This document shows positions 53,891 to 63,057 of a stretch of 64,000 nucleotides of DNA, piece by piece. Numbering within the stretch: position 1 is the first letter of the stretch; every line of letters begins with the position of its first letter. The notes beneath the pieces were generated by a model that searched no databases, was not told the origin of the DNA, and saw only the letters and a list, made by a program, of their open reading frames with translations. The DNA comes from Flavobacterium psychrophilum. GTDB lineage: Bacteria > Bacteroidota > Bacteroidia > Flavobacteriales > Flavobacteriaceae. The stretch spans positions 1 through 64,000 of the forward strand of contig DZCQ01000011.1 of assembly GCA_022730285.1 (NCBI GenBank), given 5' to 3'. A program made the translations under genes and the position numbers.

Positions 53891-55027
53891 ATGTTTGATG
53901 TTTACATAACAAAAACGGGGAAATATTTACCTAATAATCCTATTTCAAACGACGAAATGGAGAGCTATTTAGGACTTATAAATGAAGCAACATCTAAAGC
54001 ACGAAGAATTATTTTGCGTAATAATAAAATAATTACAAGATATTATGCATTAGATAAAAATGGAAATAGCACACATACAAATGCTACTTTAGCAAAAAAT
54101 GCAATAGAACAACTTTACAGTCAGACCTTTACACCACAAGACATGGAACTACTTTCTTGCGGAACATCAACTCCAGACGTACTTCTCCCATCGCACACAG
54201 CAATGGTACATGGGCTGCTTAAAAACAGATTAGTAGAACTAAATTCCTCTTCGGGGGTATGCTGTGCAGGAATGAATGCTTTAAAATATGGTTTCCTTTC
54301 TATAAAATCTGGAAATACCAAAAATGCTGTTTGCACAGGCTCTGAAAAAGTTTCCTCTTGGATGCTTTCTGGTAAGTTTGAGAAAGAAGTAGAAAATTTA
54401 AAAACCCTAGAAGAACAACCTATTATCGCATTTAAAAAAGATTTCTTACGATGGATGCTTTCAGACGGAGCAGGTGCTTTTTTATTAGAAAACAAACCAA
54501 ATCAAAAAGATATTTCTTTAAAAATAGAATGGATAGAAGCCTATTCCTATGCGTTTGAATTAGAAACTTGTATGTATGCTGGCGGCGAAAAACAAGAAAA
54601 CGGCGATATAAAACCATGGAATGATTATAGTACAGAACAATGGCTAGACGAATCTGTTTTTGCAATAAAGCAAGACGTAAAATTATTAGACAAAAACATC
54701 TTGGTTAAAGGGGCAGAAAGTATGAAAATGGCGTTAGACAAACATGGCGTTAGCACAAATGAAATAGACTACTTTTTACCACACGTATCTTCGCACTATT
54801 TTGTAGAAGGTCTTAAAAAATCTTTTGCAGATATAGGAATTCCTGTTCTGGATAATAAGTGGTTTATGAATCTTGCAAATGTCGGAAATGTCGGTTCTGC
54901 CTCTATATATTTAGCATTAGATGAACTAATGAATTCTGGAAAATTAAAATTAGGAAACAAAATTTTGTTATCTGTTCCAGAAAGTGGACGCTTTTCTTAT
55001 TCGTATGCTTATTTAACTGTTTGCTAA
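53891..55027 (+). CDS. darB: DarB ketosynthase (KAS III fold, dialkylresorcinol pathway)
   Basis: The 378-residue protein has a KAS III-like active site: Cys125 in GVCCAGMNAL, His in LPHVSSHYF and Asn in NVGNVGSAS. Members adjacent to darA condense two beta-ketoacyl chains to a dialkyl-cyclohexane-1,3-dione, which DarA aromatises. The pair gives the resorcinol half of flexirubin. The next gene starts 6 bases later. Confidence 0.93.
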   Translation: MFDVYITKTGKYLPNNPISNDEMESYLGLINEATSKARRIILRNNKIITRYYALDKNGNSTHTNATLAKNAIEQLYSQTFTPQDMELLSCGTSTPDVLLPSHTAMVHGLLKNRLVELNSSSGVCCAGMNALKYGFLSIKSGNTKNAVCTGSEKVSSWMLSGKFEKEVENLKTLEEQPIIAFKKDFLRWMLSDGAGAFLLENKPNQKDISLKIEWIEAYSYAFELETCMYAGGEKQENGDIKPWNDYSTEQWLDESVFAIKQDVKLLDKNILVKGAESMKMALDKHGVSTNEIDYFLPHVSSHYFVEGLKKSFADIGIPVLDNKWFMNLANVGNVGSASIYLALDELMNSGKLKLGNKILLSVPESGRFSYSYAYLTVC

Positions 55028-55033
55028 TAATAT

Positions 55034-55459
55034 ATGGAAATAATTTTTCAAAAAGAATTTGTTCAAAACCTCCTGCCACAAAAAGCTCCCTTTGTAATGG
55101 TAGATAAAATGTATCAATATACAGAAACACAAATTGTGTCTGGTTTAACAGTGCAAAAAGAAAATATATTATACCAGAAAGAGCAACTTTCAGAAGCTGG
55201 TTTAATTGAACACATGGCACAATCTGTTGCTTTACACACAGGATACCAATTTTATCTAAAAAAAGAAGAAGCACCAACAGGATATATTGGCTCAATTAAA
55301 GAAATTATCATCAAGCAACTCCCAAATTTGCAAGACGAAATCATTACAACAGTAAGTATTCTTCAAGAGTTTGCTGGAATCACGCTAGTAAATATTGTAT
55401 CAGAAGTAAATAATATAGAAATTGCTTCAGGACAAATGAAAACCATTCTCGCAAGTTAA
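55034..55459 (+). CDS. Hotdog-fold dehydratase-like protein lacking the FabZ histidine
   Basis: The 141-residue protein has the single-hotdog layout of FabZ/ApeP: PQKAPFVMVDKMYQY and EAGLIEHMAQSVALHTGY. The FabZ catalytic His (PHRxPF) is replaced by Gln16, so it probably depends on its neighbour for catalysis. In aryl-polyene systems two different hotdog subunits (ApeI and ApeP) form the dehydratase. It lies 2 bases before the second hotdog gene. Confidence 0.85.
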   Translation: MEIIFQKEFVQNLLPQKAPFVMVDKMYQYTETQIVSGLTVQKENILYQKEQLSEAGLIEHMAQSVALHTGYQFYLKKEEAPTGYIGSIKEIIIKQLPNLQDEIITTVSILQEFAGITLVNIVSEVNNIEIASGQMKTILAS

Positions 55460-55461
55460 AA

Positions 55462-55920
55462 ATGGAAAATTATATAGATATAAAACATTATTTGCCACAC
55501 AGAAGTCCAATGCTAATGGTAGATTGGATTTTTAATATGAATCAAGAAGTGGTTGAAACAATTTTTGAAATAAAATTCGATAATATTTTTGTTCAAAATA
55601 ATGTGTTTTTAGAAACAGGGCTTATAGAGAATGCTGCACAAACTTGTTCGTCTATAGTTGCAAAAGATTATTTTGTAGATGAAAACAATCAAGACAAAGA
55701 AAATGTAAAAGTAGTTGGATTTATTAGTGCATTAAAATCTATAAAAATATTTTCGTTGCCAATAGTTGGAAGCACAATTTCTACCAAAGCAACACTACTT
55801 TCTAAATTCATAACAGACGATTATAGCTTGTGTATCATGAAATGTGAAATAACTTGTGAGAAAAAATTACTTTTACAAGGAGAAATAAATCTCTTTATCA
55901 AAGAGAATAAAACAACATAA
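55462..55920 (+). CDS. 3-hydroxyacyl-ACP dehydratase (FabZ/ApeI-like hotdog)
   Basis: The 152-residue hotdog protein retains LPHRSPMLMVDWIF with the FabZ-type catalytic His13, and ETGLIENAAQTCSS with the acidic partner on the hotdog helix. It should dehydrate 3-hydroxyacyl-ACP to form the conjugated double bonds. The neighbour at 55034 lacks the His, suggesting a heterodimer with one functional site per pair. Confidence 0.88.
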   Translation: MENYIDIKHYLPHRSPMLMVDWIFNMNQEVVETIFEIKFDNIFVQNNVFLETGLIENAAQTCSSIVAKDYFVDENNQDKENVKVVGFISALKSIKIFSLPIVGSTISTKATLLSKFITDDYSLCIMKCEITCEKKLLLQGEINLFIKENKTT

Positions 55921-55924
55921 TATC

Positions 55925-56335
55925 ATGAAGGAAGACGAAGTACCACAAGATAATGGAAGCCTTTCTACATCAAATATGAAAGAATTAGTTTATGCCATTG
56001 ATAAAAATGGAAACTATACCACACGTTTAAGCACTGGCTGGGAACCTAAAACCATTGCCTTAAAAAACTCCTTAGAGGAAATTAACGAACGTATTGCAAT
56101 TGCCAAACAAGAGATTAACATAGGTAATGCCAGCCCGATATTATATTTTATGGAATTAAATAAAATGGAATTAAACGTCTTAGCAAGCTATGTAGAAATG
56201 TGGCAATGGAGAGTAAAAAGGCATTTAAAAGCTTCTGTATTTTTAAGATTAAATAACAAAATATTACAAAAATATGCAGATGTCTTTTCTGTTTCTGTAG
56301 AGGAATTAAAAAAATTTGATGTCCATGCAAACTAA
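55925..56335 (+). CDS. Hypothetical protein conserved in flexirubin-type clusters
   Basis: The 136-residue soluble protein starts acidic (MKEDEVPQDNGSLS), includes DKNGNYTTRLSTGWEPKT and a helical middle (EEINERIAIAKQEINIGNAS ... NVLASYVEMWQWRVKRHLK), and ends in a short helix-rich segment. I know no function. I believe similar proteins occur next to BtrH-like and ABC genes in flexirubin loci. It overlaps the BtrH-like gene by 17 bases, implying coupled expression and possibly a complex. Confidence 0.75.
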   Translation: MKEDEVPQDNGSLSTSNMKELVYAIDKNGNYTTRLSTGWEPKTIALKNSLEEINERIAIAKQEINIGNASPILYFMELNKMELNVLASYVEMWQWRVKRHLKASVFLRLNNKILQKYADVFSVSVEELKKFDVHAN

Positions 56336-57323
56336 CTTTACACACCATCAATCTGCTCATTGCGAAAATGGAGTAGCATCAAACTTGCTTAAATTTAATG
56401 GTTTAGATATTAGCGAGCCAATGGTTTTTGGAATAGGCTCCGGTTTGTTTTTTGTATATTTACCCTTTGTGAAAGTGAATTATGCTCCAGCAATAAGCTA
56501 CAGACCAATGCCTGGATCCATTTTTAATAAACTCGCAAATAGATTAGGAATTAAAATAAAAAGAACAAAATTTTCTAACCCCGTTAACGCTACAAAGGCA
56601 TTAAATGAAAATTTAAAAAACAACATTCCTTCTGGATTGCAAGTTGGAGTTTATAATTTAACTTATTTTCCTGAAGAATATAGATTTCATTTTAACGCAC
56701 ATAATTTAGTGGTGTACGGAAAAACCGATACACACTATTTAATTAGCGATCCTGTTATGGAAAGCGTAACCACCTTAACACACGAAGAACTAAATAAAGT
56801 TCGATTTGCGAAAGGTGCATTTGCTCCAAAAGGACAATTATATTACCCTACTTATATTCCTGAACAAATAGACTTAAAAAATGCAATTCTTAAAGGAATA
56901 AAAGCAACTTGCAGAGATATGCTAGCACCAGCTCCCATAATTGGAGTAAGAGGAATTCGTTTTGTGGCAAATAAAATAAAAAAATGGCCTTTAAAGCATG
57001 GCATAAAAAAAACAAATCATTATCTAGCACAAATAGTTAGAATGCAGGAAGAAATAGGAACAGGTGGTGGTGGTTTCCGTTTTATATATGCTGCTTTTTT
57101 ACAAGAAGCATCTGTAATTTTAAACAATTCTGAACTTCAAAAACTTTCGGCAGAAATGACAGAAATTGGCGATTTATGGAGAGATTTTGCTATAAATGCT
57201 TCTAGAGTTTATAAAAACAGAAGTTCTCAAACAGATGTCTATAATTCCCTTGGGAACGAGCTAATTGCAATAGCAAATAGAGAAGAAATATTTTTTAAAA
57301 AACTAAAAACAGCTATTTCGTAA
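56319..57323 (+). CDS. BtrH N-terminal-domain acyltransferase-like protein
   Basis: Start chosen at ATG 56319; another ATG lies six bases later. The ~334-residue protein begins with the papain-like BtrH region HHQSAHCENGVASNLL, with a likely nucleophilic Cys, and FGIGSGLFFVY. A second conserved stretch, RFHFNAHNLVVYGKTDTHYLI, carries the matching His. The C-terminal helical part resembles DUF4872. BtrH transfers an ACP-bound acyl group to ribostamycin in butirosin synthesis, so this protein may transfer polyenoyl-ACP to the resorcinol. That role is inferred. Confidence 0.82.
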   Translation: MSMQTNFTHHQSAHCENGVASNLLKFNGLDISEPMVFGIGSGLFFVYLPFVKVNYAPAISYRPMPGSIFNKLANRLGIKIKRTKFSNPVNATKALNENLKNNIPSGLQVGVYNLTYFPEEYRFHFNAHNLVVYGKTDTHYLISDPVMESVTTLTHEELNKVRFAKGAFAPKGQLYYPTYIPEQIDLKNAILKGIKATCRDMLAPAPIIGVRGIRFVANKIKKWPLKHGIKKTNHYLAQIVRMQEEIGTGGGGFRFIYAAFLQEASVILNNSELQKLSAEMTEIGDLWRDFAINASRVYKNRSSQTDVYNSLGNELIAIANREEIFFKKLKTAIS

Positions 57324-57324
57324 A

Positions 57325-58077
57325 TTGAAACCAATTATACAAATATCCGAACTTTCTAAAAAATATATTGGTGCCGATTTTTTTTCGGTAAATAAGTTGA
57401 ACCTAACCATTTATGAAGGACAAATTTTTGGACTCCTAGGACCAAATGGTGCCGGTAAAACAACGCTTATCTCGTTACTTTGTGGGCTACTAAAACCATC
57501 TAATGGAGAAATTGAAATTCAAGGACTTAAATATGCGAAACAAGCAAACCAAATAAAAAAAATTATAGGTGTAGTTCCACAAGAATATGCCTTATATCCT
57601 ACTCTAACAGCTAAAGAAAATCTGCGTTATTTTGGAAGTATGTATGGACTACAAGGAAAATATTTAAATAACAAAATAAATGAAAATTTAGAATATTTGG
57701 GTTTACTAAGCTTTGCAGACAAAAAAATCGAAACTTTTTCTGGCGGAATGAAAAGAAGAGTAAATTTAATTGCAGGGATTTTGCACGAACCAAAAATACT
57801 TTTTTTAGACGAACCAACCGTGGGAGTAGATGTGCAATCTAAAAATGCAATTATCAATTATCTACAAAAAAGCAATTTAAAAGGAACAACCATAATATAC
57901 ACCTCACACCATTTAACCGAAGCACAGGAATTTTGTACAGAAATAGCAATAATAGATAAAGGTAAAATTTATATGCAAGGAACTCCTGAAAATTTAATAA
58001 ATAGTGTTCCAGATGCACATAACTTAGAAGATGTTTTCTTGTCTATAACTGGTAATAATTTACGAGATGGTTTATAA
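57325..58077 (+). CDS. ABC exporter ATP-binding subunit
   Basis: The 250-residue ATPase has Walker A GPNGAGKTTL, the signature FSGGMKRR, Walker B ILFLDEP and the switch His in TSHHLTEAQ. It resembles drug/lipid exporters of the ABC-2 class. The start appears to be TTG, one base after the preceding stop; no ATG is nearby in frame. The permease gene overlaps its end by 11 bases. It probably powers export of flexirubin or a precursor. Confidence 0.92.
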   Translation: MKPIIQISELSKKYIGADFFSVNKLNLTIYEGQIFGLLGPNGAGKTTLISLLCGLLKPSNGEIEIQGLKYAKQANQIKKIIGVVPQEYALYPTLTAKENLRYFGSMYGLQGKYLNNKINENLEYLGLLSFADKKIETFSGGMKRRVNLIAGILHEPKILFLDEPTVGVDVQSKNAIINYLQKSNLKGTTIIYTSHHLTEAQEFCTEIAIIDKGKIYMQGTPENLINSVPDAHNLEDVFLSITGNNLRDGL

Positions 58078-59350
58078 AATAGCACAATCTGTTTACAAAG
58101 AATATTTATTGCTTAAAAGAGATTTAGGCGGTGTTATTATTTTATTTATAATGCCATTAGTGTTAATAATTGCTGTAACACTAATTCAAGATAGTACATT
58201 TAAAAAAATAAAAGATTCTAAAATTTCTGTTTTAATAATAAATCAGGATAATGGAAGCGTAGGAAAATCTATTGTGAATAATTTAGAAAAAAGCGAAGCA
58301 TTTACAATTATTACTAAAATAGGAGAAAAACCAGTTACAGAAGAACAGGCTAAAAATTTAGTTTTTGGTGGCAAATATTTGTTAGCAATTATAATTCCAA
58401 AGCAGTTAAGTAGCAATTTAGAGAACAAAATAAATCAAAATGTAACTAAAATTGTTGCCAGCTTTTCGGAAGTTGTACCTTTGAAGGAAAGTGAAAAAAA
58501 AGCAAAAATACAACCCAAGATAGTAAAACTATATTTTGATCCAGCGGCACAACTTAGCTTTAAAAATACTGTCATGAGTAGTATTGATAAAATTATTGCT
58601 CAAATAGAAACGCAATCTATTTACAATGCTTTCCAGAAAGAACTAGGAGATAGTAGTTTAAATTTTGAACAAAGTAATTTTATAAGCTTTAAAGAAATAA
58701 ATCCGAAGAAAAACAACCAAGAAATAATTCCGAACTCTGTACAACATAATGTTCCAGCTTGGACACTTTTTGCAATATTTTTTATAGTAATTCCATTATC
58801 TATAAATATCGTAAAAGAAAAAACACAAGGAACCTTTATTCGCTTGCAAACACAACCCGTAGCTAGTTATGTGGTACTTCTTGGAAAAATAATAATGTAT
58901 TCCATAATTTGTATGCTACAATTTTATATGATGGTATTGCTGGCTGTTTTTATTTTTCCAAAAATGGGATTACCACCCTTAAACATTCAAGGAAATTTAG
59001 TATTAATGAGTGTGGTTGCACTATTTTCTGGATTGGCAGCAATTGGCTTTGGAATCTTAATAGGTACTATTGCAAAAACACAAGAACAAGCAGCGCCATT
59101 TGGAGCAACCGCAACTATTGTATTAGCTGCAATTGGTGGTGTATGGGTTCCTGTATTCGCAATGTCTAAAACAATGCAAATTATCGCACAAACTTCTCCA
59201 ATGAACTGGGGTCTAAATGCATTTTATGATGTACTATTAAGACAATCTTCCATTATAGCAATAATACCTGAAATAATTTTATTATTTTTATTTTTTGTAG
59301 TTACAATAGTAATATCCTTAATTTATGATAAGAAAAAAAGAAGTATCTAA
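58067..59350 (+). CDS. ABC-2 type exporter permease
   Basis: The 427-residue protein has one N-terminal transmembrane helix (DLGGVIILFIMPLVLIIAVTL), a large extracytoplasmic region (residues about 45-225) and five C-terminal helices including the ABC-2 family region around GFGILIGTIAKTQEQAAPFG. With the ATPase encoded just upstream it forms an exporter, probably for pigment or lipid. The next gene overlaps its end by 26 bases. Confidence 0.9.
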   Translation: MVYKIAQSVYKEYLLLKRDLGGVIILFIMPLVLIIAVTLIQDSTFKKIKDSKISVLIINQDNGSVGKSIVNNLEKSEAFTIITKIGEKPVTEEQAKNLVFGGKYLLAIIIPKQLSSNLENKINQNVTKIVASFSEVVPLKESEKKAKIQPKIVKLYFDPAAQLSFKNTVMSSIDKIIAQIETQSIYNAFQKELGDSSLNFEQSNFISFKEINPKKNNQEIIPNSVQHNVPAWTLFAIFFIVIPLSINIVKEKTQGTFIRLQTQPVASYVVLLGKIIMYSIICMLQFYMMVLLAVFIFPKMGLPPLNIQGNLVLMSVVALFSGLAAIGFGILIGTIAKTQEQAAPFGATATIVLAAIGGVWVPVFAMSKTMQIIAQTSPMNWGLNAFYDVLLRQSSIIAIIPEIILLFLFFVVTIVISLIYDKKKRSI

Positions 59351-59768
59351 CATAGCAAAAGAGCTAAGCGTTTCTCACGAAATTAGAATTCGATTTAACG
59401 AAACAGATCCTCTCGGAATAGTATGGCACGGAAATTATATTACTTATTTTGAAGATGGTAGAGAGGCTTTTGGCAGACAACATGGCATTTCTTACCTAGA
59501 CGTTTTTGATAGTGGCTATACAACCCCAATTGTAAAATTTATTTGCGAACACAAATTATCTTTACGATACGGAGATATTGTACATATAGAAACCAGCATC
59601 GTAAAAACACAAGCTGCAAAAATGATATATCGGTACATAATTTATAATAGTACAAACCAAATTGCTTGTACTGGCGAAACAACACAAGTATTTTTAGACA
59701 AAAAAGGAGATTTAATGCTTACTAATCCTGCATTTTATCAAGATTGGAAAAATAAGGTAGGACTCTAA
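59325..59768 (+). CDS. Acyl-CoA/ACP thioesterase (YbgC-like hotdog)
   Basis: The 147-residue hotdog protein has the 4-hydroxybenzoyl-CoA thioesterase signature RFNETDPLGIVWHGNYITYFEDGRE with the catalytic Asp. It could release acyl chains from ACP or CoA, or proofread stalled intermediates. Its start overlaps the permease gene by 26 bases, so it is co-expressed with the exporter. Confidence 0.9.
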   Translation: MIRKKEVSNIAKELSVSHEIRIRFNETDPLGIVWHGNYITYFEDGREAFGRQHGISYLDVFDSGYTTPIVKFICEHKLSLRYGDIVHIETSIVKTQAAKMIYRYIIYNSTNQIACTGETTQVFLDKKGDLMLTNPAFYQDWKNKVGL

Positions 59769-59803
59769 AAAATAATCCACAAAAAAACACCATAATTCAA
59801 ATA

Positions 59804-60934
59804 ATGATGCAACCCGTTTACATAGCACAAACCAACTGTATTACTCCACTTGGGTTTAATGTGCCTATAAATTTAGAAAAAATAGAAGCGGGAGAAACTG
59901 CAATTTCATTACAAAAAAATCACTTCTTGCAAGGCAAACCGTATTATGCCGCAATAATAGACAATGTATTAATTGACAAAGAGTTTGCAAAAATAAGCAC
60001 CAATTCAGATTATACAAAGCTAGAAAAAATGCTTATTTTAGCATTATTCCCAATAGTCGAAAAAGAAAAAATAACCACCGAAACTGGTTTTATCTTGTCC
60101 ACAACCAAAGGAAATATTTGCGAGCTACAAAATTTAAATAACGAAAAGAATCCACAAATATATTTGAGCCATTTAGCACAAAAAGTAGCTGCTTTTTTTG
60201 AATTTAAAACCCAACCAATAGTCATTTCTAATGCTTGTGTATCTGGAATTATGTCCGTTTCAATTGCAAAAAGACTTATTCAAAGTACTATGTATAAACA
60301 AATTTTTGTAGTCGCAGCCGACGAAATTTCAGAATTTGTACTATCTGGATTTAATTCATTTCAAGCAATGAGCGAATTTCCATGCAAGCCCTATTCTAAA
60401 AACAGAAGTGGTGTTACACTTGGAGAAGCTGCTGCAGCTACTTTAATTACTATCGATAAAAAAGATGCGAAAGTTAAAATTATAGGAGATAGTTCTATAA
60501 ACGATGCGAATCATATTTCTGGTCCATCAAGAACTGGCGAAGGTCTTTTTAGGAGTATCCAATTTGCATTAAACGAAGCAAAAATACAACCAAATCAAGT
60601 AAACTATCTTTCTGCACATGGAACTGCAACTCCATTTAACGATGAAATGGAAGCTATTGCCTTTAACAGAAGCAACTTAGAAAAAGTCCCTATAAATAGT
60701 TTAAAAGGATACTACGGACATACTCTTGGAGCTGCTGGATTGTTAGAAACCGTAATTGCAATAGATTTTAGCTTACAAAACAAATTAATTAAATCCATCG
60801 GGTTTGAAGAAATGGGAGTCAGTCAGGACATTAACATAATCCAAGAGAACAAACCACAAGAAATAAAATATTTTCTTAAAACAGCATCTGGATTTGGTGG
60901 TTGTAATACAGCAGTAATATTTGAAAAAATGTAA
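59804..60934 (+). CDS. Beta-ketoacyl-ACP synthase (aryl-polyene type)
   Basis: The 376-residue condensing enzyme has all three catalytic residues: Cys145 in SNACVSGIMS, His in LSAHGTATPFND and His in YYGHTLGAAGLLE. It is somewhat shorter than FabF (about 410). It heads a second ketosynthase/ACP block (59.8-64 kb). It probably extends the 4-coumaroyl starter or the polyene chain. The start could be the first or second of two adjacent ATGs. Confidence 0.92.
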   Translation: MMQPVYIAQTNCITPLGFNVPINLEKIEAGETAISLQKNHFLQGKPYYAAIIDNVLIDKEFAKISTNSDYTKLEKMLILALFPIVEKEKITTETGFILSTTKGNICELQNLNNEKNPQIYLSHLAQKVAAFFEFKTQPIVISNACVSGIMSVSIAKRLIQSTMYKQIFVVAADEISEFVLSGFNSFQAMSEFPCKPYSKNRSGVTLGEAAAATLITIDKKDAKVKIIGDSSINDANHISGPSRTGEGLFRSIQFALNEAKIQPNQVNYLSAHGTATPFNDEMEAIAFNRSNLEKVPINSLKGYYGHTLGAAGLLETVIAIDFSLQNKLIKSIGFEEMGVSQDINIIQENKPQEIKYFLKTASGFGGCNTAVIFEKM

Positions 60935-60936
60935 AT

Positions 60937-61557
60937 ATGTTAGAGAACAAAACCTACATAAAGTCCTATTGTACTATTCAAAACAACCAAATTAATTTAA
61001 ATAGTAACCCCATTTTTGAATTAGAGTCCTCTATTAGTTTTCAAGATTTCTCGAAACAAGCATATCAAAAATTTAATTTTAATTATCCAAAATTTTTTAA
61101 AATGGATAATTTAAGTAAATTAGCATTTTTAGCAGCAGAACTTATTTTAAAACCAGAAATAAATGAAACAACAGAAAACAACATTGCACTTGTATTTACT
61201 AATAAATCCAGTAGTTTAGATACCGATATAAAGTACCAAGAATCTATTAGTAATCCCAGGAGTTATTTTCCAAGTCCTGCAATATTTGTATATACCTTAC
61301 CTAATATTTGTATTGGCGAAATAAGTATTAAAAATCAGTTAAAAAGTGAAAATTCTTTTTTTATCTTTGACAACTTTAATCCGCATTTTATGCAACAATA
61401 TGTCAATTTGCTAATAACTACTAAAAAAGCAGAAAAAGTAGTAGCTGGTTGGGTAGAATTTAACAACAATCAGTACAAAGTATTCTTGTATCTTATAGAC
61501 ATAATAGGAGAAATAGAACACACACAAGAAAATTTAAAAACCTTATATAATAAATAA
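60937..61557 (+). CDS. Short ketosynthase-like protein without catalytic residues
   Basis: The 206-residue protein has weak resemblance to the N-terminal half of a ketosynthase (DNLSKLAFLAAELIL, SISNPRSYFPSPAIFVYTLPNICIGEISIK). No Cys or His of the triad can be placed. It lies 2 bases after the preceding KAS gene and 3 bases before an ACP gene, so it is an integral cluster member. It could be an adaptor or chain-length modulator. Family assignment is tentative. Confidence 0.72.
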   Translation: MLENKTYIKSYCTIQNNQINLNSNPIFELESSISFQDFSKQAYQKFNFNYPKFFKMDNLSKLAFLAAELILKPEINETTENNIALVFTNKSSSLDTDIKYQESISNPRSYFPSPAIFVYTLPNICIGEISIKNQLKSENSFFIFDNFNPHFMQQYVNLLITTKKAEKVVAGWVEFNNNQYKVFLYLIDIIGEIEHTQENLKTLYNK

Positions 61558-61560
61558 TTT

Positions 61561-61818
61561 ATGGACGCATTAAAACAAGAATTAAAAGAAAAAATAATAG
61601 AAGCACTAAATTTAGAAGATATTAATGTAGCAGATATAAAAGACACCGATTCTTTATTTGGAGAAGGTTTAGGGCTAGACTCTATAGATGCATTAGAGCT
61701 AATAGTGATGTTAGATAAAGACTATGGTATAAAATTAACAGACCCAAAAGAAGGGAAAAATATTTTCCAATCTATTGAAACAATGGCTAATTATATAACT
61801 ACAAATAGAACAAAATAA
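61561..61818 (+). CDS. Acyl carrier protein
   Basis: The 85-residue acidic protein has the phosphopantetheine-accepting Ser in GLGLDSIDALELIVML. It is the second ACP of the cluster and precedes a CHH ketosynthase and a CLF-like protein, so it probably carries the polyene. Length is standard. Confidence 0.95.
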   Translation: MDALKQELKEKIIEALNLEDINVADIKDTDSLFGEGLGLDSIDALELIVMLDKDYGIKLTDPKEGKNIFQSIETMANYITTNRTK

Positions 61819-61850
61819 TATTTTTTTTACAAAAATTCATTGAAAAAAAT

Positions 61851-63056
61851 ATGAATAAAGGAGTTGCAATTACAGGAATGGGAATAATTTCGTCTATTGG
61901 AAATACAGTAGAAGAAAATTATTTTTCGCTAATAAACAATAAAACAGCTATAACTAATATAAAAAATATAGCAACCATCCATTCCAATTACATAAAAGTA
62001 GGAGAGATAAAAAAAACAAATCAAGAACTTATCACAGAATTATTTCTCCCTGAAAACAACAACTTCTCTAGAACAGCAATGCTTGGACTAATTGCCGCAA
62101 AACAAGCAATAAAAAATGCAGGAATTAATAACATTAATGAATACAAAACAGGACTTATTTCTGCAACCAGTGTTGGAGGAATGGATATTACCGAAAAACA
62201 TTATTACGATTATATAACAAATCCAGAAACACAAAAATATATTTCTTGTCACGATGCAGGCGATGTTGCCCATAAAATAGCAAACCAACTAGGATTAGAA
62301 GGAATGGTAACTACCATTAGTACTGCTTGTTCCTCTGCAGCTAATTCTATCATGCTTGGAGCAAGACTTATTGAGTCCGGAAAATTAGACCGAGTAATAG
62401 TTGGCGGCACAGATGCTTTGGCAAAATTTACAATAAATGGGTTTAAAACCCTTATGATATTAACCGATGAGTACAACACTCCTTTTGACAAAGACAGAAA
62501 AGGGTTAAATCTTGGAGAAGCTGCCGCTTTTTTAGTTTTAGAATCGGAGGAAATGATACAAAAACACCACAAGAAAATTCTTGCCAGAGTTAGTGGATAT
62601 GGCAATGCAAACGATGCATTTCATCAAACTGCCTCCTCAGAAAACGGAGACGGAGCATTTCTTGCAATGCAAAAAGCCTTTCAAATAGCTGGTTTTGAAC
62701 CAGACAAAATAGACTATATAAATGCTCATGGCACAGCAACACCAAACAACGATCTTTCGGAAGGACGAGCAATTTTGCGTATTTATAACAACAAAAAAAT
62801 TCCCGCATTTAGCTCTACCAAGCCATTTACAGGTCATACCTTAGCTGCCGCTGCTGCTATTGAAGCGGTTTATAGCGTTCTATCTATTCAAAACAATGTA
62901 ATTTTCCCTAATTTAAATTTTAAAACACCAATGGAGGAATTTCAATTAATTCCACAACAAAAATTAGAATTCCAAGAGGTAAATCATGTGCTGTCTAATT
63001 CTTTTGGCTTTGGTGGAAATTGTTCTACACTTATATTTTCAAAAGCAAATGAGTAA
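61851..63056 (+). CDS. Beta-ketoacyl-ACP synthase (ApeO-like KS subunit)
   Basis: The 401-residue enzyme has the full triad: Cys160 in ISTACSSAANS, His in INAHGTATPNND and His in FTGHTLAAAAA. It is followed 1 base after its stop by a Cys-less KAS-like gene, the layout of a KS-CLF heterodimer as described for ApeO/ApeC in aryl-polyene synthesis. It should carry out iterative elongation. Proposed pairing is inferred from order and active sites. Confidence 0.94.
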   Translation: MNKGVAITGMGIISSIGNTVEENYFSLINNKTAITNIKNIATIHSNYIKVGEIKKTNQELITELFLPENNNFSRTAMLGLIAAKQAIKNAGINNINEYKTGLISATSVGGMDITEKHYYDYITNPETQKYISCHDAGDVAHKIANQLGLEGMVTTISTACSSAANSIMLGARLIESGKLDRVIVGGTDALAKFTINGFKTLMILTDEYNTPFDKDRKGLNLGEAAAFLVLESEEMIQKHHKKILARVSGYGNANDAFHQTASSENGDGAFLAMQKAFQIAGFEPDKIDYINAHGTATPNNDLSEGRAILRIYNNKKIPAFSSTKPFTGHTLAAAAAIEAVYSVLSIQNNVIFPNLNFKTPMEEFQLIPQQKLEFQEVNHVLSNSFGFGGNCSTLIFSKANE

Positions 63057-63057
63057 A

